Shown one piece after another: positions 8,301-16,164 of a DNA stretch of 64,000 nucleotides; the first letter of the stretch is position 1; each line of letters begins with the position of its first letter. Origin of the DNA: Pelagomonas calceolata (lineage: Eukaryota > Sar > Pelagophyceae > Pelagomonadales > Pelagomonadaceae); the NCBI GenBank assembly GCA_918797485.1, contig CAKKNE010000005.1, forward strand, positions 1,984,001 to 2,048,000, read 5' to 3'. A model generated the notes under the pieces. That model was not told where the DNA came from and did not search any database. It saw nothing but the letters and a program-made list of their open reading frames with translations. A program made the position numbers and the translations under genes.

Positions 8301-10632
8301 AAGGACCGACACGGATCTCACTACCATACAACACGCCGTCACGTATCTGGATCGCTTTGTGGTGCGTGCTAGGCCTCTCGATGTCCACTTGGACCATGAA
8401 GTAGCGGCTCTCTTAGTAGCTTTATATGCGGACTGTTCGCGGAGCACGGACGACGATATTGAACTCCAATCCACACTTGTGAAAACAACTACTACACAAC
8501 GGCGCAGACGCGAGGTTTCGCGGTTGGTACAACAGCGAAAACGGCCGGCCGTGTTTTGTGCTCAAGTGAGATTGCACCCCGTCGACGCCCGCGTCACGCT
8601 GAAAGGTGGCCTGACACCTTTAACGAGGAAAGAAGTAGCAAGAGCTTGCGGGAACACTTCAGTAGATGCCGTATCAGCGGCCGTCGGCCAGCTCGACACC
8701 GCGCAATTGAAAGTCGACGCTCTGTACCTCGACGATGCATTAGCGCGGACGGCGGAAGGATTGGGTAGGCGGGTCGCGAGGCACTACCTCCAAACGTTAC
8801 TCAAGCAGGCGCATCGGGTTTGTGGAAGTCTCGATATTGTACGAGCGCCGATGTCCGCGGCGTCGTCGCTAGGCGGCGGCGTCATGGATTTAGTATATCA
8901 ACCAGTACAAGGAGCGTCGACGGGCGGCGCCTCGGGTCTGGCTTCCGGTGTTGCGCGCGGAAGTGCTTCGGCCGTCGGCGGCGCGTTCGACGCCGCGACC
9001 GGAGTTGTGTCGTCGGTCACGGCCTCTACCGGTTCCGCGTTGGCTGCCCTGACGATGGACTCGTCCTACCAGACGAGCAGAGCGACAAGACGAGCCCAGG
9101 AGGCGAACAAGGCCCGCGGAGCTTCAGGAAGCTCCACTACCTTAGCCGATAGCGTCCAAAAACATTCCAAGGTCGCCGCGGAGGTTGTTAGGGGTGCCCA
9201 GGACTTAGGTGGAGGCATCTTCGAGGGCGTGACGGGTATTGTGGTGGAGCCGTACAAATCGATCTCGCGCGGAGATGACGCTATTGATGTTGCCAAAGCC
9301 ACCGCGCGCGGATTAGTAGGAGTAGCGATAAAACCAGCCGTCGGTGTGGTGGATATGACGACGCGAGCGGTCGAGGGCGTCCGGACCGCCGGGAAATACG
9401 CGAACGACTCCTTCCAATCGGCGGTGTCCGCGTCGTTAGCGGCGAAGAAGTTGAAAAGGAGATCATCTCTATCGGAGGCGCCGTGGCGTAGAAAAGCTCG
9501 TCTAGATCCGCACTGCCCCTGGTCTCGGTTGTCGCATTCGCGCATGGTTTTGAGTGGTAGTTCGTTCCGCATGCTCGATAGCGAAGCGGCCGAGGCCCAG
9601 CAGTGTTTGCGGCTGACGTCGGATAGCGACGAGCGCCACGCTTTAGCACTGAAATACGGCGCGGCGTTGGACAACTTTGGGGACGTCCGCTGGTTCGGGC
9701 AACGGACGCATAGCATCGAGTACTGTTCCGATGACGACGGTGATGAGGACACTTCTGGCAACCAACGAAGGAAGGCCCGCACGCGTGTCACCCGAAGGTG
9801 GGTCCTCGCGTCCTCTACCAGTTTACAGTACGTCCAGGACCTTGCAGCTGATGATGATCGTAGATGTAGAATCGTCTGGGAGGCGCCTTTGTCAGATATT
9901 GTTGGTGTCGAAAGTGGATCGGACGACGACGACGATGTGAGAGTCGTGTTCGGTGTGCCCGTCGACGAAACACCCAGGAAATGGTGCAAGCGCCACATCC
10001 CCGACCAGAAGAGCAGGGTGTCATGTGTGGTGGGTCTGGAGGTGGCCTGCTTACTGAGAGATGGGTCTGCTTCTCTACCGAGAAGGGCCGCTCCCAACAA
10101 AGCTTTGGTTTCTGACGGCGCGACCTATATCTCAAATCCGCAGAAAGGTGCAAAAAGATCCAAGAGGAGATTAGTATTGAGGGGCGGCTGCCTCTACGCG
10201 TATCGAGACGTCAATAAGAGTCTCGCCGGCAGGGACACTCCAGAGCTGTCGCGAGCTTTGATCTTGCGGGACACCTTCGTCGAGCCCGTCTCCCGGCGCG
10301 CAAATCCGCCCGCTGCGCTACGCCCGGACGAGCGCGACCGCGCGTTACTCTTATTACCGACGGAGGCGCCGAAACTCAGAGCCGTGCGCGTGCGCGCGGC
10401 GTCGGGCGCGTACCTCACGAACGTTTTGGATGACGAGAAACTCGAGCAGGTCTGCCTGCTGTTTGAAAGTGGATCGGACGCGTCCATGTGGCTTGAGGCG
10501 CTGCGCGGCGCCGCGGCGCCTTCACCACTATCGCCGCCGCCGGGCGACGCCGTCGCGCTTTCGTTGGACTGCGCGGGCGTGCCGCGCGACGCGCGGCGGC
10601 TCCTCGCGGCGCGGCTCCGGCGCGGGCTCTAG
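2344..10632 (+). CDS. VPS13-like bridge lipid-transfer protein
   Basis: A 2,762-residue protein in one exon of 8.3 kb. The N-terminus (LELEGLALPLKGGSLRIETL and the next strands) resembles the chorein_N cap. A VAB/SHR-BD-like segment lies near residues 1800-1857 (RVLIVEGYTDKGWTQRVQV). Residues about 2180-2360 form the VPS13 C-terminal glycine-rich amphipathic region (DLVYQPVQGAS, then GGGIFEGVTGIVVEP and ATARGLVGVAIKPAVGVVDM). Two PH-like modules follow at about 2485-2565 and 2590-2722. VPS13 proteins form hydrophobic grooves that move phospholipids at membrane contact sites. Two points are odd: a hydrophobic hairpin at residues 157-190 (LPWASLALVAALLAW and MGVVVAALWALSV), and an acidic insert near residue 960. 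The first in-frame ATG, at 2344, is used; upstream exons cannot be excluded. Confidence 0.85.
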   Translation: MRLANGGLELEGLALPLKGGSLRIETLRVGLLSVHVRGVRLKTALPNATKSNGLAKPLRRLAARLVQVSVEGPIEVTITAKDGEITAKAINCRIEHQTLRAPAVSISFEGAEASLRELTVSADGASASELTATASAAGVERAKALVSTRAAPPGQQLPWASLALVAALLAWRPLMGVVVAALWALSVYMEEQPSSKKPYELGAARVAVTLGHLSATATKLRVSGHKVRADAATVMLQSDGDEVLCVRAMDVRAEGLSIECEALNATLDPRAFPRDDAQRQGAWRVELAVKKSVETVFVKADCSGTVVRRALLTAATSSALVEPGSIQLNLAALCVNDGDGRNQVRGSSIAFRRRKAEIAVQLNGGNVAYEHRFVADVLRWFHAARTVSNDPAPSLKVDCSDVDLVVPESMERRGAATFSIQTLKARRGDKDIHVEADCRLKCLDDECAHLPDLNVRIVKNRVDVALARDALALRLTRAQYACLVGLFFGNVGDDHGDGASEKWWPETDSTETQFPQDWYESGTAPHALAKTLGFAWRVRVACPNLSIALVDCGCALETVKLRLDVDRVAKGGGCASALVLETLRVINNDDVWLAVQKRGNAALRYEHRTNVKFTWAGVFLGRLDLRAVPSDISSLCAFLWGGFKRASRLAPIKRPDAVSPRREAHAASLVVDVVNASYTIGELVCALDRVKFVRDASLTSGEASLEGRIDSIIADDRTLSKSFDVGWKRKATYEGDVCQAEASLKVDHIDMYGDRHDLRRCRDVVALLKRPRPPIKGDAHAWALLVNEADAPNLPGRTTFTGEGSMILHALRAGGRRRVARGLLNWKAQGAAETDRVACNVDVKVEASARPEKSWAPVLDRHGLVIALESRHGGRARSCRIVSAEPLHMSLDVKLVEALRENDDRPERCCSIVCRHRINSSSSLDAFLRLSGSSEDFGGTIHVEADQSQAIAHGEDSGDEDEDDDTPSIVVDALSVETEHGKWVLCADDYGGAAPVLLEGSTPLRLRRNEEVALCSATCERVGPRLILTLASRFAITNRGDEALDIRCGGFEATVGPDSTIQLPLIPETANLEARLTKDWIACGRVGASNTLKRLEGGLCRGGADQHIILRPALTLKNALPCAMAWEAAVNGVRRGCLHSAEQVSLYTTAEKATLRLRVANYQWSRGVAFDTNALIEASSSSEGVVSRTDLILDALDARVESDDGERWVRVAPSLRVTVSVDAAGLVTLQCRYALENLLEAPCSYAPAEIPDENQRVLAVQQLGVATGLSRRPSLSRRSSGRRRMLSSVRSVSKIEDKEPDTPRIEVTLRRAAHHERFIHIQAKTAREAVRKVIPDYSDEYDVVGEDTHPMDLDAPLLEPRTLYLRHRLERALAQQDALDLDQLYPSEAAAAAAVAVPWSGAMPWDPVAGGPRRHGPQLAVRAVLVHGPAPSRGEATARIRVDGCSEWSAPLVLPTRYDNKLEGTALRYDDDDAEAADGASTRLQLRAPERSQRRPVYDLSLRVEACSDYVGVVLTPKLSFRNHTDGVLEVRQAGVDVDRPLLELQPTETGQVIAWSDEQGPRLVQLRLRNSEDAILKSGALRADCLVGRGETVFAAFNNDHEVHLRLRREARSFTDDDGNELSDTSIETLCIVEESDARWPPYRLVNKTDIKLRYRQRLAKQNFPKEVADFDGELSTVKDTTFTLASLNHASKPRGPRPLIVQPRNDQKKQGLKVTGNDDEAPDDEIGNAQKFVKQSSMSTELERAASSMSSAVFGSTSKPPTSASDALERGVKYLGKKARSGARKVGLLEAKRAEQRIGPWRQLEPGDSASYAWERPLDAVGSSTRSQRRVLIVEGYTDKGWTQRVQVALDEAQGELKGDLPCVVKADGPTRVLEFGTKATDIIRPDLSATEDGGDRLVAHAAELGASILIRGLDDKPRELVKITLCDARAAWTCLEQGGVNAEFSIHHVQVDNLLSPRPLYAAALRPRLGEDDSPCLAASVRRRTDTDLTTIQHAVTYLDRFVVRARPLDVHLDHEVAALLVALYADCSRSTDDDIELQSTLVKTTTTQRRRREVSRLVQQRKRPAVFCAQVRLHPVDARVTLKGGLTPLTRKEVARACGNTSVDAVSAAVGQLDTAQLKVDALYLDDALARTAEGLGRRVARHYLQTLLKQAHRVCGSLDIVRAPMSAASSLGGGVMDLVYQPVQGASTGGASGLASGVARGSASAVGGAFDAATGVVSSVTASTGSALAALTMDSSYQTSRATRRAQEANKARGASGSSTTLADSVQKHSKVAAEVVRGAQDLGGGIFEGVTGIVVEPYKSISRGDDAIDVAKATARGLVGVAIKPAVGVVDMTTRAVEGVRTAGKYANDSFQSAVSASLAAKKLKRRSSLSEAPWRRKARLDPHCPWSRLSHSRMVLSGSSFRMLDSEAAEAQQCLRLTSDSDERHALALKYGAALDNFGDVRWFGQRTHSIEYCSDDDGDEDTSGNQRRKARTRVTRRWVLASSTSLQYVQDLAADDDRRCRIVWEAPLSDIVGVESGSDDDDDVRVVFGVPVDETPRKWCKRHIPDQKSRVSCVVGLEVACLLRDGSASLPRRAAPNKALVSDGATYISNPQKGAKRSKRRLVLRGGCLYAYRDVNKSLAGRDTPELSRALILRDTFVEPVSRRANPPAALRPDERDRALLLLPTEAPKLRAVRVRAASGAYLTNVLDDEKLEQVCLLFESGSDASMWLEALRGAAAPSPLSPPPGDAVALSLDCAGVPRDARRLLAARLRRGL

Positions 10633-10657
10633 CTAGTGTTTTTGTGGTCTTCTTCGT

Positions 10658-10879
10658 TTAAGCTTTCTCTGTGTTTACTACTCCTACCCTCTGGACGCGC
10701 CGCGGTGTTAAGTGTTCCTCGAGGAGCGCCGCGATGAGCTTCTTGACCGTGTGATTCGTCACGAGAGACGTGCTCTCGAGCAGCTCGTTCGTCGCGGGCG
10801 AGGTCCCGCGGCCCGTCGCGAGCCACTGTTCGATCGCCACACGCTCATAGGTATGATCGCGATGAAAACTTACCCCCAC
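10658..10879 (-). pseudogene. U-box domain fragment (second half only)
   Basis: The frame encodes HTYERVAIEQWLATGRGTSP, then a run ending NHTVKKLIAALLEEH. This matches the second half of a U-box E3 ligase domain, including the conserved H/F-x-Y-E-R, I-x-x-W, S-P and N-x-x-L-x-x-L-I positions. The first half (C-P-I ... D-P-V) is missing, and upstream codons in this frame do not supply it. It may be the last exon of a spliced gene whose other exons I cannot find, or a truncated copy. Its stop lies 25 bp from the VPS13-like stop in convergent orientation, the usual spacing of real genes here. There is no in-frame ATG at the upstream end. Confidence 0.5.
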
Positions 10880-11940
10880 GCCCCGTCGAACGCCCCCTCG
10901 AGCGCCACGCGCTGGGACCGCGGGACCTGGCGCCGGCCGCGCCCCGCGGGCTCCACCGTCGACACGAGCCCTTCTTTGGCTCCATACAAGGAATCGCGGA
11001 CGGTGGGATGCGGCTCGACGGGCTCGCGGTAGGGGAAGTCCTGGGGCACGACGAGCGCCTCGTCCTTGAACGACGTCCGCGTGCGCTGCGGGAACTGGTG
11101 GCCCCGCATCTTGTCGGCGCGCACGAGGAACTCGTCGACTTCCCCGGGTACAAAATCTTCTTCGAAATGCGAGGCCCGCGCTTGGGGATTCATGCCGCCT
11201 TTTGATGAAGGCGACACAGACGCGCCTTCACTCGGCATGATCAACTGCCCCCGCTGGAAGGACGAGGACGGCGGCTTGCGGTGGACGCGCGCGGGCTGGG
11301 GCCCGACCGTCGGCACGCCGTCTTCACCAAAGTGGTCGACCCACTTCGGCGCCGGCGTCCTTCCAAAACGCTCCTGCAACAATGGAGAGGCGTGGGCCTC
11401 GAAGTGGCGCCGCGACGTCTGCTGTTCGTTTTGTATTGGTGTCATCGTCGCGTCGAGCTGGGCTTGTGCTCGGCCGTTCGTGGCCCCGTAGTACACAATG
11501 CACTTGTCTTCGTCGCCTTTGCGTGCTATTAACCCGCCGTGGCCGTCGGGAATCAACCCGTCGCCCGTCGGCCGCGCCGTGCCCCGTCTACGTGGCTTCG
11601 GCGGCCAATCGGACACCCCATCCACATTGTCGTCTCTCCTCAGAAGCTTTTTGATCGGCGTCATCTCCGGGAAGCGCGCTGGTATATCCGGTTCGGCCGG
11701 CTGCGTATAGAACACCAGGGAGTCGAGCTCTTGGTTCTGGCGCCGCGGCGGCGGCACCGACAGGGGCCCGCCGCCGGGCGGGTAGGTGATCCTCGCCTTG
11801 TTGGCGCGCGCGTCGAACCAGACCTTGGGTTTCGTGAGCGGCGCCTCCCCTATCGTCGTCGTCTCGTCGGGGACGAAGCCGGGCAGCATCGATGTTGTGT
11901 GTGCGCCGGGCCAGAGGCTGCGGCGGTGGTGGGCCTGCAT
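10870..11940 (-). CDS. hypothetical protein, proline- and charge-rich
   Basis: An unrecognised 356-residue protein from the ATG at 11940; the ATG at 11889 (MLPGFVPDETT) is an alternative that removes a low-complexity lead. The protein is hydrophilic, with many short Pro/Arg/Gly segments and no membrane span. Segments such as KPKVWFDARANKARITYPPG and APKWVDHFGEDGVPTVGPQP look ordered, perhaps as linear binding motifs on a scaffold or cytoskeletal surface, but that is only an impression. The last codons read TGG GGG TAA GT, so the stop sits inside a consensus 5' splice site (GTAAGT); the true 3' end may be spliced. It overlaps the U-box fragment by 10 bp. Confidence 0.55.
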   Translation of the reverse strand: MQAHHRRSLWPGAHTTSMLPGFVPDETTTIGEAPLTKPKVWFDARANKARITYPPGGGPLSVPPPRRQNQELDSLVFYTQPAEPDIPARFPEMTPIKKLLRRDDNVDGVSDWPPKPRRRGTARPTGDGLIPDGHGGLIARKGDEDKCIVYYGATNGRAQAQLDATMTPIQNEQQTSRRHFEAHASPLLQERFGRTPAPKWVDHFGEDGVPTVGPQPARVHRKPPSSSFQRGQLIMPSEGASVSPSSKGGMNPQARASHFEEDFVPGEVDEFLVRADKMRGHQFPQRTRTSFKDEALVVPQDFPYREPVEPHPTVRDSLYGAKEGLVSTVEPAGRGRRQVPRSQRVALEGAFDGAWG

Positions 11941-12300
11941 CGCCGGCGCTCGAGGGGCAGCCCGGCGGCGGCGGCGGGCGTACGGACCACGGCTGGCGTG
12001 TAGTGCTGCCCACGCGGCGCGAGAGCTGGCGCTGTGATCTCGCTGTGGCTCAGAGGCGTTGCAGGACACCCCCTATTCGCGCGCCGCGTGACGCGCGTCG
12101 CAGGCGTGCGGGGCGGTGTCGGACTCTATACGACGGGTCGCAAGGATCCCGGGCTCGCTGTCGCGCGTCGCGGGGCGCGCGACGGGCAGTCGCGCGTCCG
12201 CGGAGGAAGGCTTCCACAGTGGCGCCCACCGTGGAAAGGGGCCGCCTGCTCGTCGATGGCTCCTAGTCGCACGGCGGCGAGTGAAAAATTTCTCTAGAGA
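11941..12300. other. intergenic gap upstream of the 10870-11940 gene
   Basis: About 360 bp, GC-rich, between the start of one minus-strand gene and the stop of the next. Open frames continue through it on both strands but look like chance frames. I see no repeat or RNA gene. Confidence 0.4.
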
Positions 12301-13878
12301 TCATACCCTATACACGTCGGTCGGATACCCACCACCCCCAACCAACGTCCCGCACGCGCCGCCGTCGTGGCCCTGCCCGGACCAGCGGTTGCCCACGAAG
12401 AGGTCGCCCGTCTCGGAGTACGACGGGTTGTGCAGGTTGCCAAGGCCCTCCTCCTGGGAGAGGATGTCCGAGCCCGTATGCGAGAACCGGTCGATGGACA
12501 GCTCGGGCCCGAGGCCGTCGGACGCCCCCAAGGACCGCGCCGGCGACGTAACGCCCATTGGCATGCGCACGGCGTGCGTGTTCGTCATCGCGCCGGCGAC
12601 GTGGCGCCGCTTCGTGCCGACGAAGGTCACGGACGGCGCCTCGAGGGACAGTGTCTCCAGCCCCGACACCAGGGACGTCTGTCTATCGGGAGAGAGCGCC
12701 GTGTCGAAGCTTGTCACGGACGCGCCGTCCGTAGGTATCCGCACCTCCCGCTTCCCGCGGCCGATCGGCGTCGCGCTTATAAAACCGCCGCGCGGCACGG
12801 AATTCAGCGAACCATCATCAGTAAGCGTCGCCTGCGAGCCCGCGTCCGCGAACGACGCCGCCTCGTGCTCCGTGTCGGCGAAGGCAACACGCTTGACCTC
12901 GTCGCTCAATGGTCTATAAGCGTCCGCGTAGTCGAACGGTTTCTGGTCCACGCCCTCTAACCGTCTCCAGGGACAGTCCTGCCGCAGGTCGGCCTTGTGG
13001 TGCACGCGGATCGCCCGCGCAACGTCGAACTGCGCCCCTCGATGTGGTGACGTTCGTCGGATGCCGGCATGTAAACTACGAGCAGCCTCTAATTGCGCGG
13101 GATAGACCGGTCTCGAATCGGGCAGGGGCCGCGCGTGGTCCTTGACCAGCGGCTTTTGCGCGTCCCAGACGGCGTTCTTATCCCGCAAATTCATCGCTTT
13201 CGCGGCGAGCTCTAAAGGTCCGGACTCGAGGAGGCTCCGCTGTTTATTCGGGTCGCACGTATATACGTTGTTGGCTCTATATGATGTTCCCAGCCTTTCT
13301 AGTGTGCGGGGCGACAATTCCGGCGTCGGTTCCAATACAGTGCGCTGCGGCGAGACGCCCTCCACTCTATCTAGCCGCGGGTAGAGCGCGCCGCAGGGCC
13401 ATTGTTTAGAGACGCCGGCCACGGGGACGGGGACATATACACTATTGTTGAGAGTGCGCATGCGTCTCTTACCGATCGTCTTTGATGATGTTGAAGGGAG
13501 TCTAGCTTGCACCACCTGCACGACTCTCAACAAAGCCCTTGAGTAGTCCCTATGAGCGATCTTCTGGGAGGACCGCCCCTCCGTCCAGCAGACCTGCTCG
13601 ACCCGTAGCTGGATGTCGCTCTCTCTCCGAACCTTGCAGCCGCCGACGACCAAACCCCCGATCTGCTCCATCGTCGTACCTTTGGGCACGCGCAGCTTCG
13701 TCACGACGCCATCCACTTGAGCCCGCACGATCAACGGCGTCTGCACGGGCCCGCGCAGACTGCGGTTCTTGCCTCGCCGCGGGTCGAACTTAAACCCATT
13801 CACCTTGGGCTCGGCGTCTCCGTGTTTGCTGGTTGAGTAGTGGTGCAGGGTGTTGTAGATGGCGCCGCCGACGGTCAT
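12301..13878 (-). CDS. hypothetical protein, 525 residues
   Basis: Started at the ATG at 13878 (MTVGGAIYNTLHHYS); three codons further upstream is only a GTG. The first 130 residues look folded, with alternating beta-type hydrophobics (TPLIVRAQVDGVVTKLRVPK, then IQLRVEQVCW). The rest is Ser/Pro/Asp-rich and probably disordered. No domain, signal peptide or membrane segment is recognised. It reads in the same direction as the 10870-11940 gene, and both contain VPVP/PPG-type low-complexity stretches, but I cannot show homology between them. Confidence 0.6.
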   Translation of the reverse strand: MTVGGAIYNTLHHYSTSKHGDAEPKVNGFKFDPRRGKNRSLRGPVQTPLIVRAQVDGVVTKLRVPKGTTMEQIGGLVVGGCKVRRESDIQLRVEQVCWTEGRSSQKIAHRDYSRALLRVVQVVQARLPSTSSKTIGKRRMRTLNNSVYVPVPVAGVSKQWPCGALYPRLDRVEGVSPQRTVLEPTPELSPRTLERLGTSYRANNVYTCDPNKQRSLLESGPLELAAKAMNLRDKNAVWDAQKPLVKDHARPLPDSRPVYPAQLEAARSLHAGIRRTSPHRGAQFDVARAIRVHHKADLRQDCPWRRLEGVDQKPFDYADAYRPLSDEVKRVAFADTEHEAASFADAGSQATLTDDGSLNSVPRGGFISATPIGRGKREVRIPTDGASVTSFDTALSPDRQTSLVSGLETLSLEAPSVTFVGTKRRHVAGAMTNTHAVRMPMGVTSPARSLGASDGLGPELSIDRFSHTGSDILSQEEGLGNLHNPSYSETGDLFVGNRWSGQGHDGGACGTLVGGGGYPTDVYRV

Positions 13879-14357
13879 GCTTGCCACTGCTCTTATGGGC
13901 TATTGCCCCGCGATGGCGTCACTGCGTGCTACTGGTGTCGGAGGCTGATGAGCGCTGGACCTATTGCTCCGCGATGGCGTCCGGGCAGCCCGTCGACGCG
14001 ACGATGGCTTTCAGGCGCGCGCGCGCTGTACGGAGAGCAGGCGCTGAGAGGCGCAGGCGCCGCTAGCGTGTCAAATCGCAGCCCCGCCGACGGCTCGCGG
14101 AGCCGCCCTAGGGCTCCTGGGAGCCTTGGGCGCCCCGCTCGCATCGACCCATTTTCAGGCTGGAATTTGGATGGCCTGGTGGCTCTGCGGCGTTGGCTGG
14201 GGTCCGAGACCCACGGTGCACCAATCGTCACCTCGTTGGACGCAGGGACTCCGCACGCGAGTGGTCTCGCGCTCTGCGAGCGCTCGCGCCAGGAGCTGCC
14301 CCCTGTGGGCTGCCTCCAGGAGCCTGTTCCCGCCAGCCCGCCAGGAGCTGAAGGCCA
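13879..14357. other. divergent promoter region with a 20-bp direct repeat
   Basis: This 479-bp gap separates the divergent genes at 13878 (minus) and 14358 (plus). It contains two near-identical 20-mers, at 13902-13921 and 13961-13980 (TATTGC-C/T-CCGCGATGGCGTC), which carry the CGATGGCGT core also found in intron hairpins elsewhere in the window. No gene is supported. Confidence 0.45.
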
Positions 14358-16040
14358 ATGGAGGCCGTAGAGCTGCCTCCGGTAGGCATGTCCTGGGCCC
14401 GCGCGGGGCTGCCCGCGCTGGGCCCGCCGCCGCTGAAGAAGGGTCGGTCGCGCCAGGAGCTGATGCAGCGCGAAGCCGAGTTCCAGCGCCGGCGCGGCGC
14501 GGCGCCGGCCCGCGGCCGGCGCCAGCCCCTCGACCCGCTGGCGGAGAGCCGGCGGCGGCCCGACGCGCAGGAGCGCCCCCCGGCGATGGGCCTCGACGGC
14601 TTCGAACGGCCGGACGCCGAGGGCGGCGCCGAGCCGCCCGCCGAGCCGCAGCGGCTCGCGGCGCTGCCGGCGCTGCCGGCGCTCGCCGGCGCGCAGCGCA
14701 GCACGAAGCGCCGCCGCGCGGCGAAGCTGCGGCGGCCGCTGCCGGCCGCGTCGCCGCCGCCGCGCGGGACGCTGCGCGCCAGCGAGAGCGCCTTCGACCT
14801 CGCGCGCGGCGCGCTGCCGGCCGTCGACCCCCTCGACGCGCCCCGCGCCGCGCGCAAGCCGGTCACCGATATGGACGACCCGCGCATCGAGGCGGCCCTG
14901 CGGCGGCTCGAGGGCGACGTGCCTCGACCTGATGCGGAGGAGCGGCCACCAGCCATGGGTTTGGATGGGTTCGAACCGCCCGAGGCGGAGAGGCTGCGCT
15001 TCTCCGAGGCCGATACTGCGTTCAGGCGGCCCGACGCGGAGGAGCGGCCGCCGGCCATGGGCCTGGAGGGCTTCGAGCCGCCGGCCAAGGACTCATTGGT
15101 TGGCCCGGACACGCTAGAACGGAGCGCGACGCTCATGTGCACGCCGAAGCGCCCCGCGGCGCCGCCGCGCGGCACGCGGTCTTTAAGGAGACTCCAGCAC
15201 GCGAATTCACTAAGACGAGAAAAGTCGAAGAAGCTCACCGGCGAGCTCGCGAAGGCGATCTTCAGTCCCGAGAAGCCGCAGAAGCCCATGCCCACGGATT
15301 TGCAATTAGTCTGGCAGGATACTTTTGATTACGAAGGGGCGCCGCATCCGGCGCGGTGGCAATTCCAGTGCGAAGCCAACGACTGGGTCCACGACGCGCA
15401 GCACGGCGAGCGCCAGTGGTACACGGACTCGGTACGGAACTGCCACGTGCGGAACGGGAAATTGCGGATCATCGCGCGGCGCGAGCGGTCGAACTCGTGC
15501 AAGTACACGTCGGCGCGATTGCGCACGAAATATAGAGGAGACTGGTTGTACGGCCGGGTCGAAGTGCGCGCGAGGCTGCCGCCCTCGAAAAGAGGTTTGT
15601 GGCCGGCGATCTGGTTATTACCTACGGATGAAGTGTATGGGGGCTGGCCGCATTCCGGCGAGATCGACGTCATGGAGCACGTGGGCTGGGAGAAGAACGG
15701 TTTGATCCACTCGGCCTGCCATTCGACGCGCCACAACCCGACCGTGGGTCGCCAGCGGTCGAAAGCCAAATTAATTTCAACAGCCCATCGGAAGTTCCAC
15801 GTCTACGCCGTCGACTGGCAGCCGACGCGCATCTCGATTTTCGTGGACAACGAGCTCGTCTTAAAAGTAGACGACAAGGGCTTCGGGGCTCAGTCGTGGC
15901 CCTACGACCAGCGTTTTCATTTATTACTGAACCTGGCGGTCGGCGGGTGGGGCGGCATGAAGGGAATCGATGACCGGGCCTTCCCGGCGTGTTTCAAAGT
16001 GGACTCCGTGCGCGTGTTCCAGAAGCGGGGCGGGCGCTAG
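14358..16040 (+). CDS. GH16-family beta-glucanase-like protein with repeat-bearing N-terminus
   Basis: A 560-residue protein. Residues about 312-555 are a complete GH16 domain: LQLVWQDTFDYEGAPHP opens it, GLWPAIWLLP precedes the active site, and GEIDVMEHVG at 434-443 gives the catalytic E435, D437 and E440 (ExDxxE motif). The C-terminal strand carries the expected LNLAVGGWGG. GH16 enzymes hydrolyse or transglycosylate beta-1,3/1,4-glucans; in this lineage the storage glucan chrysolaminarin is a likely substrate (inference). The first 310 residues are disordered and include three copies of RPDAxERPPAMGLxGFE (near residues 71, 192 and 225). No signal peptide is visible at the chosen ATG, which is unusual for GH16. 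Confidence 0.85.
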   Translation: MEAVELPPVGMSWARAGLPALGPPPLKKGRSRQELMQREAEFQRRRGAAPARGRRQPLDPLAESRRRPDAQERPPAMGLDGFERPDAEGGAEPPAEPQRLAALPALPALAGAQRSTKRRRAAKLRRPLPAASPPPRGTLRASESAFDLARGALPAVDPLDAPRAARKPVTDMDDPRIEAALRRLEGDVPRPDAEERPPAMGLDGFEPPEAERLRFSEADTAFRRPDAEERPPAMGLEGFEPPAKDSLVGPDTLERSATLMCTPKRPAAPPRGTRSLRRLQHANSLRREKSKKLTGELAKAIFSPEKPQKPMPTDLQLVWQDTFDYEGAPHPARWQFQCEANDWVHDAQHGERQWYTDSVRNCHVRNGKLRIIARRERSNSCKYTSARLRTKYRGDWLYGRVEVRARLPPSKRGLWPAIWLLPTDEVYGGWPHSGEIDVMEHVGWEKNGLIHSACHSTRHNPTVGRQRSKAKLISTAHRKFHVYAVDWQPTRISIFVDNELVLKVDDKGFGAQSWPYDQRFHLLLNLAVGGWGGMKGIDDRAFPACFKVDSVRVFQKRGGR

Positions 16041-16080
16041 CTTTGTGTTTGTGTGTGTTGTAATGTTGCTTTTCTTAATG

Positions 16081-16102
16081 CTAGTATCTTACAGCCGCTA
16101 GC
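16081..16102. promoter_or_regulatory. promoter palindrome copy 2
   Basis: CTAGTATCTTAC-N3-CGCTAGC, 62 bp upstream of the MFS gene start at 16165. This is the shortest spacing to a plus-strand ATG among the nine copies. Confidence 0.55.
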
Positions 16103-16164
16103 TGATTATGTTGCCGCATTCGTTTGTGGTAAACGCGCCCATACAACGCGAGAGAGGCGCAAAA

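Noticed and set aside
9066-10100. Minus-strand 344-residue frame opposite VPS13
   Set aside because: It lies over the conserved VPS13 C-terminal region and PH domain and is Ser/Arg-rich with no motif.
14126-14932. Plus-strand Ala/Arg/Pro-rich frame before and within the GH16 gene
   Set aside because: It overlaps the GH16 frame with low-complexity composition typical of GC-rich shadow frames and has no domain.
14960-14985. GGTTCGAAC-type tRNA B-box look-alike
   Set aside because: It lies inside the GH16 N-terminal repeat, and no A-box or cloverleaf can be drawn around it.
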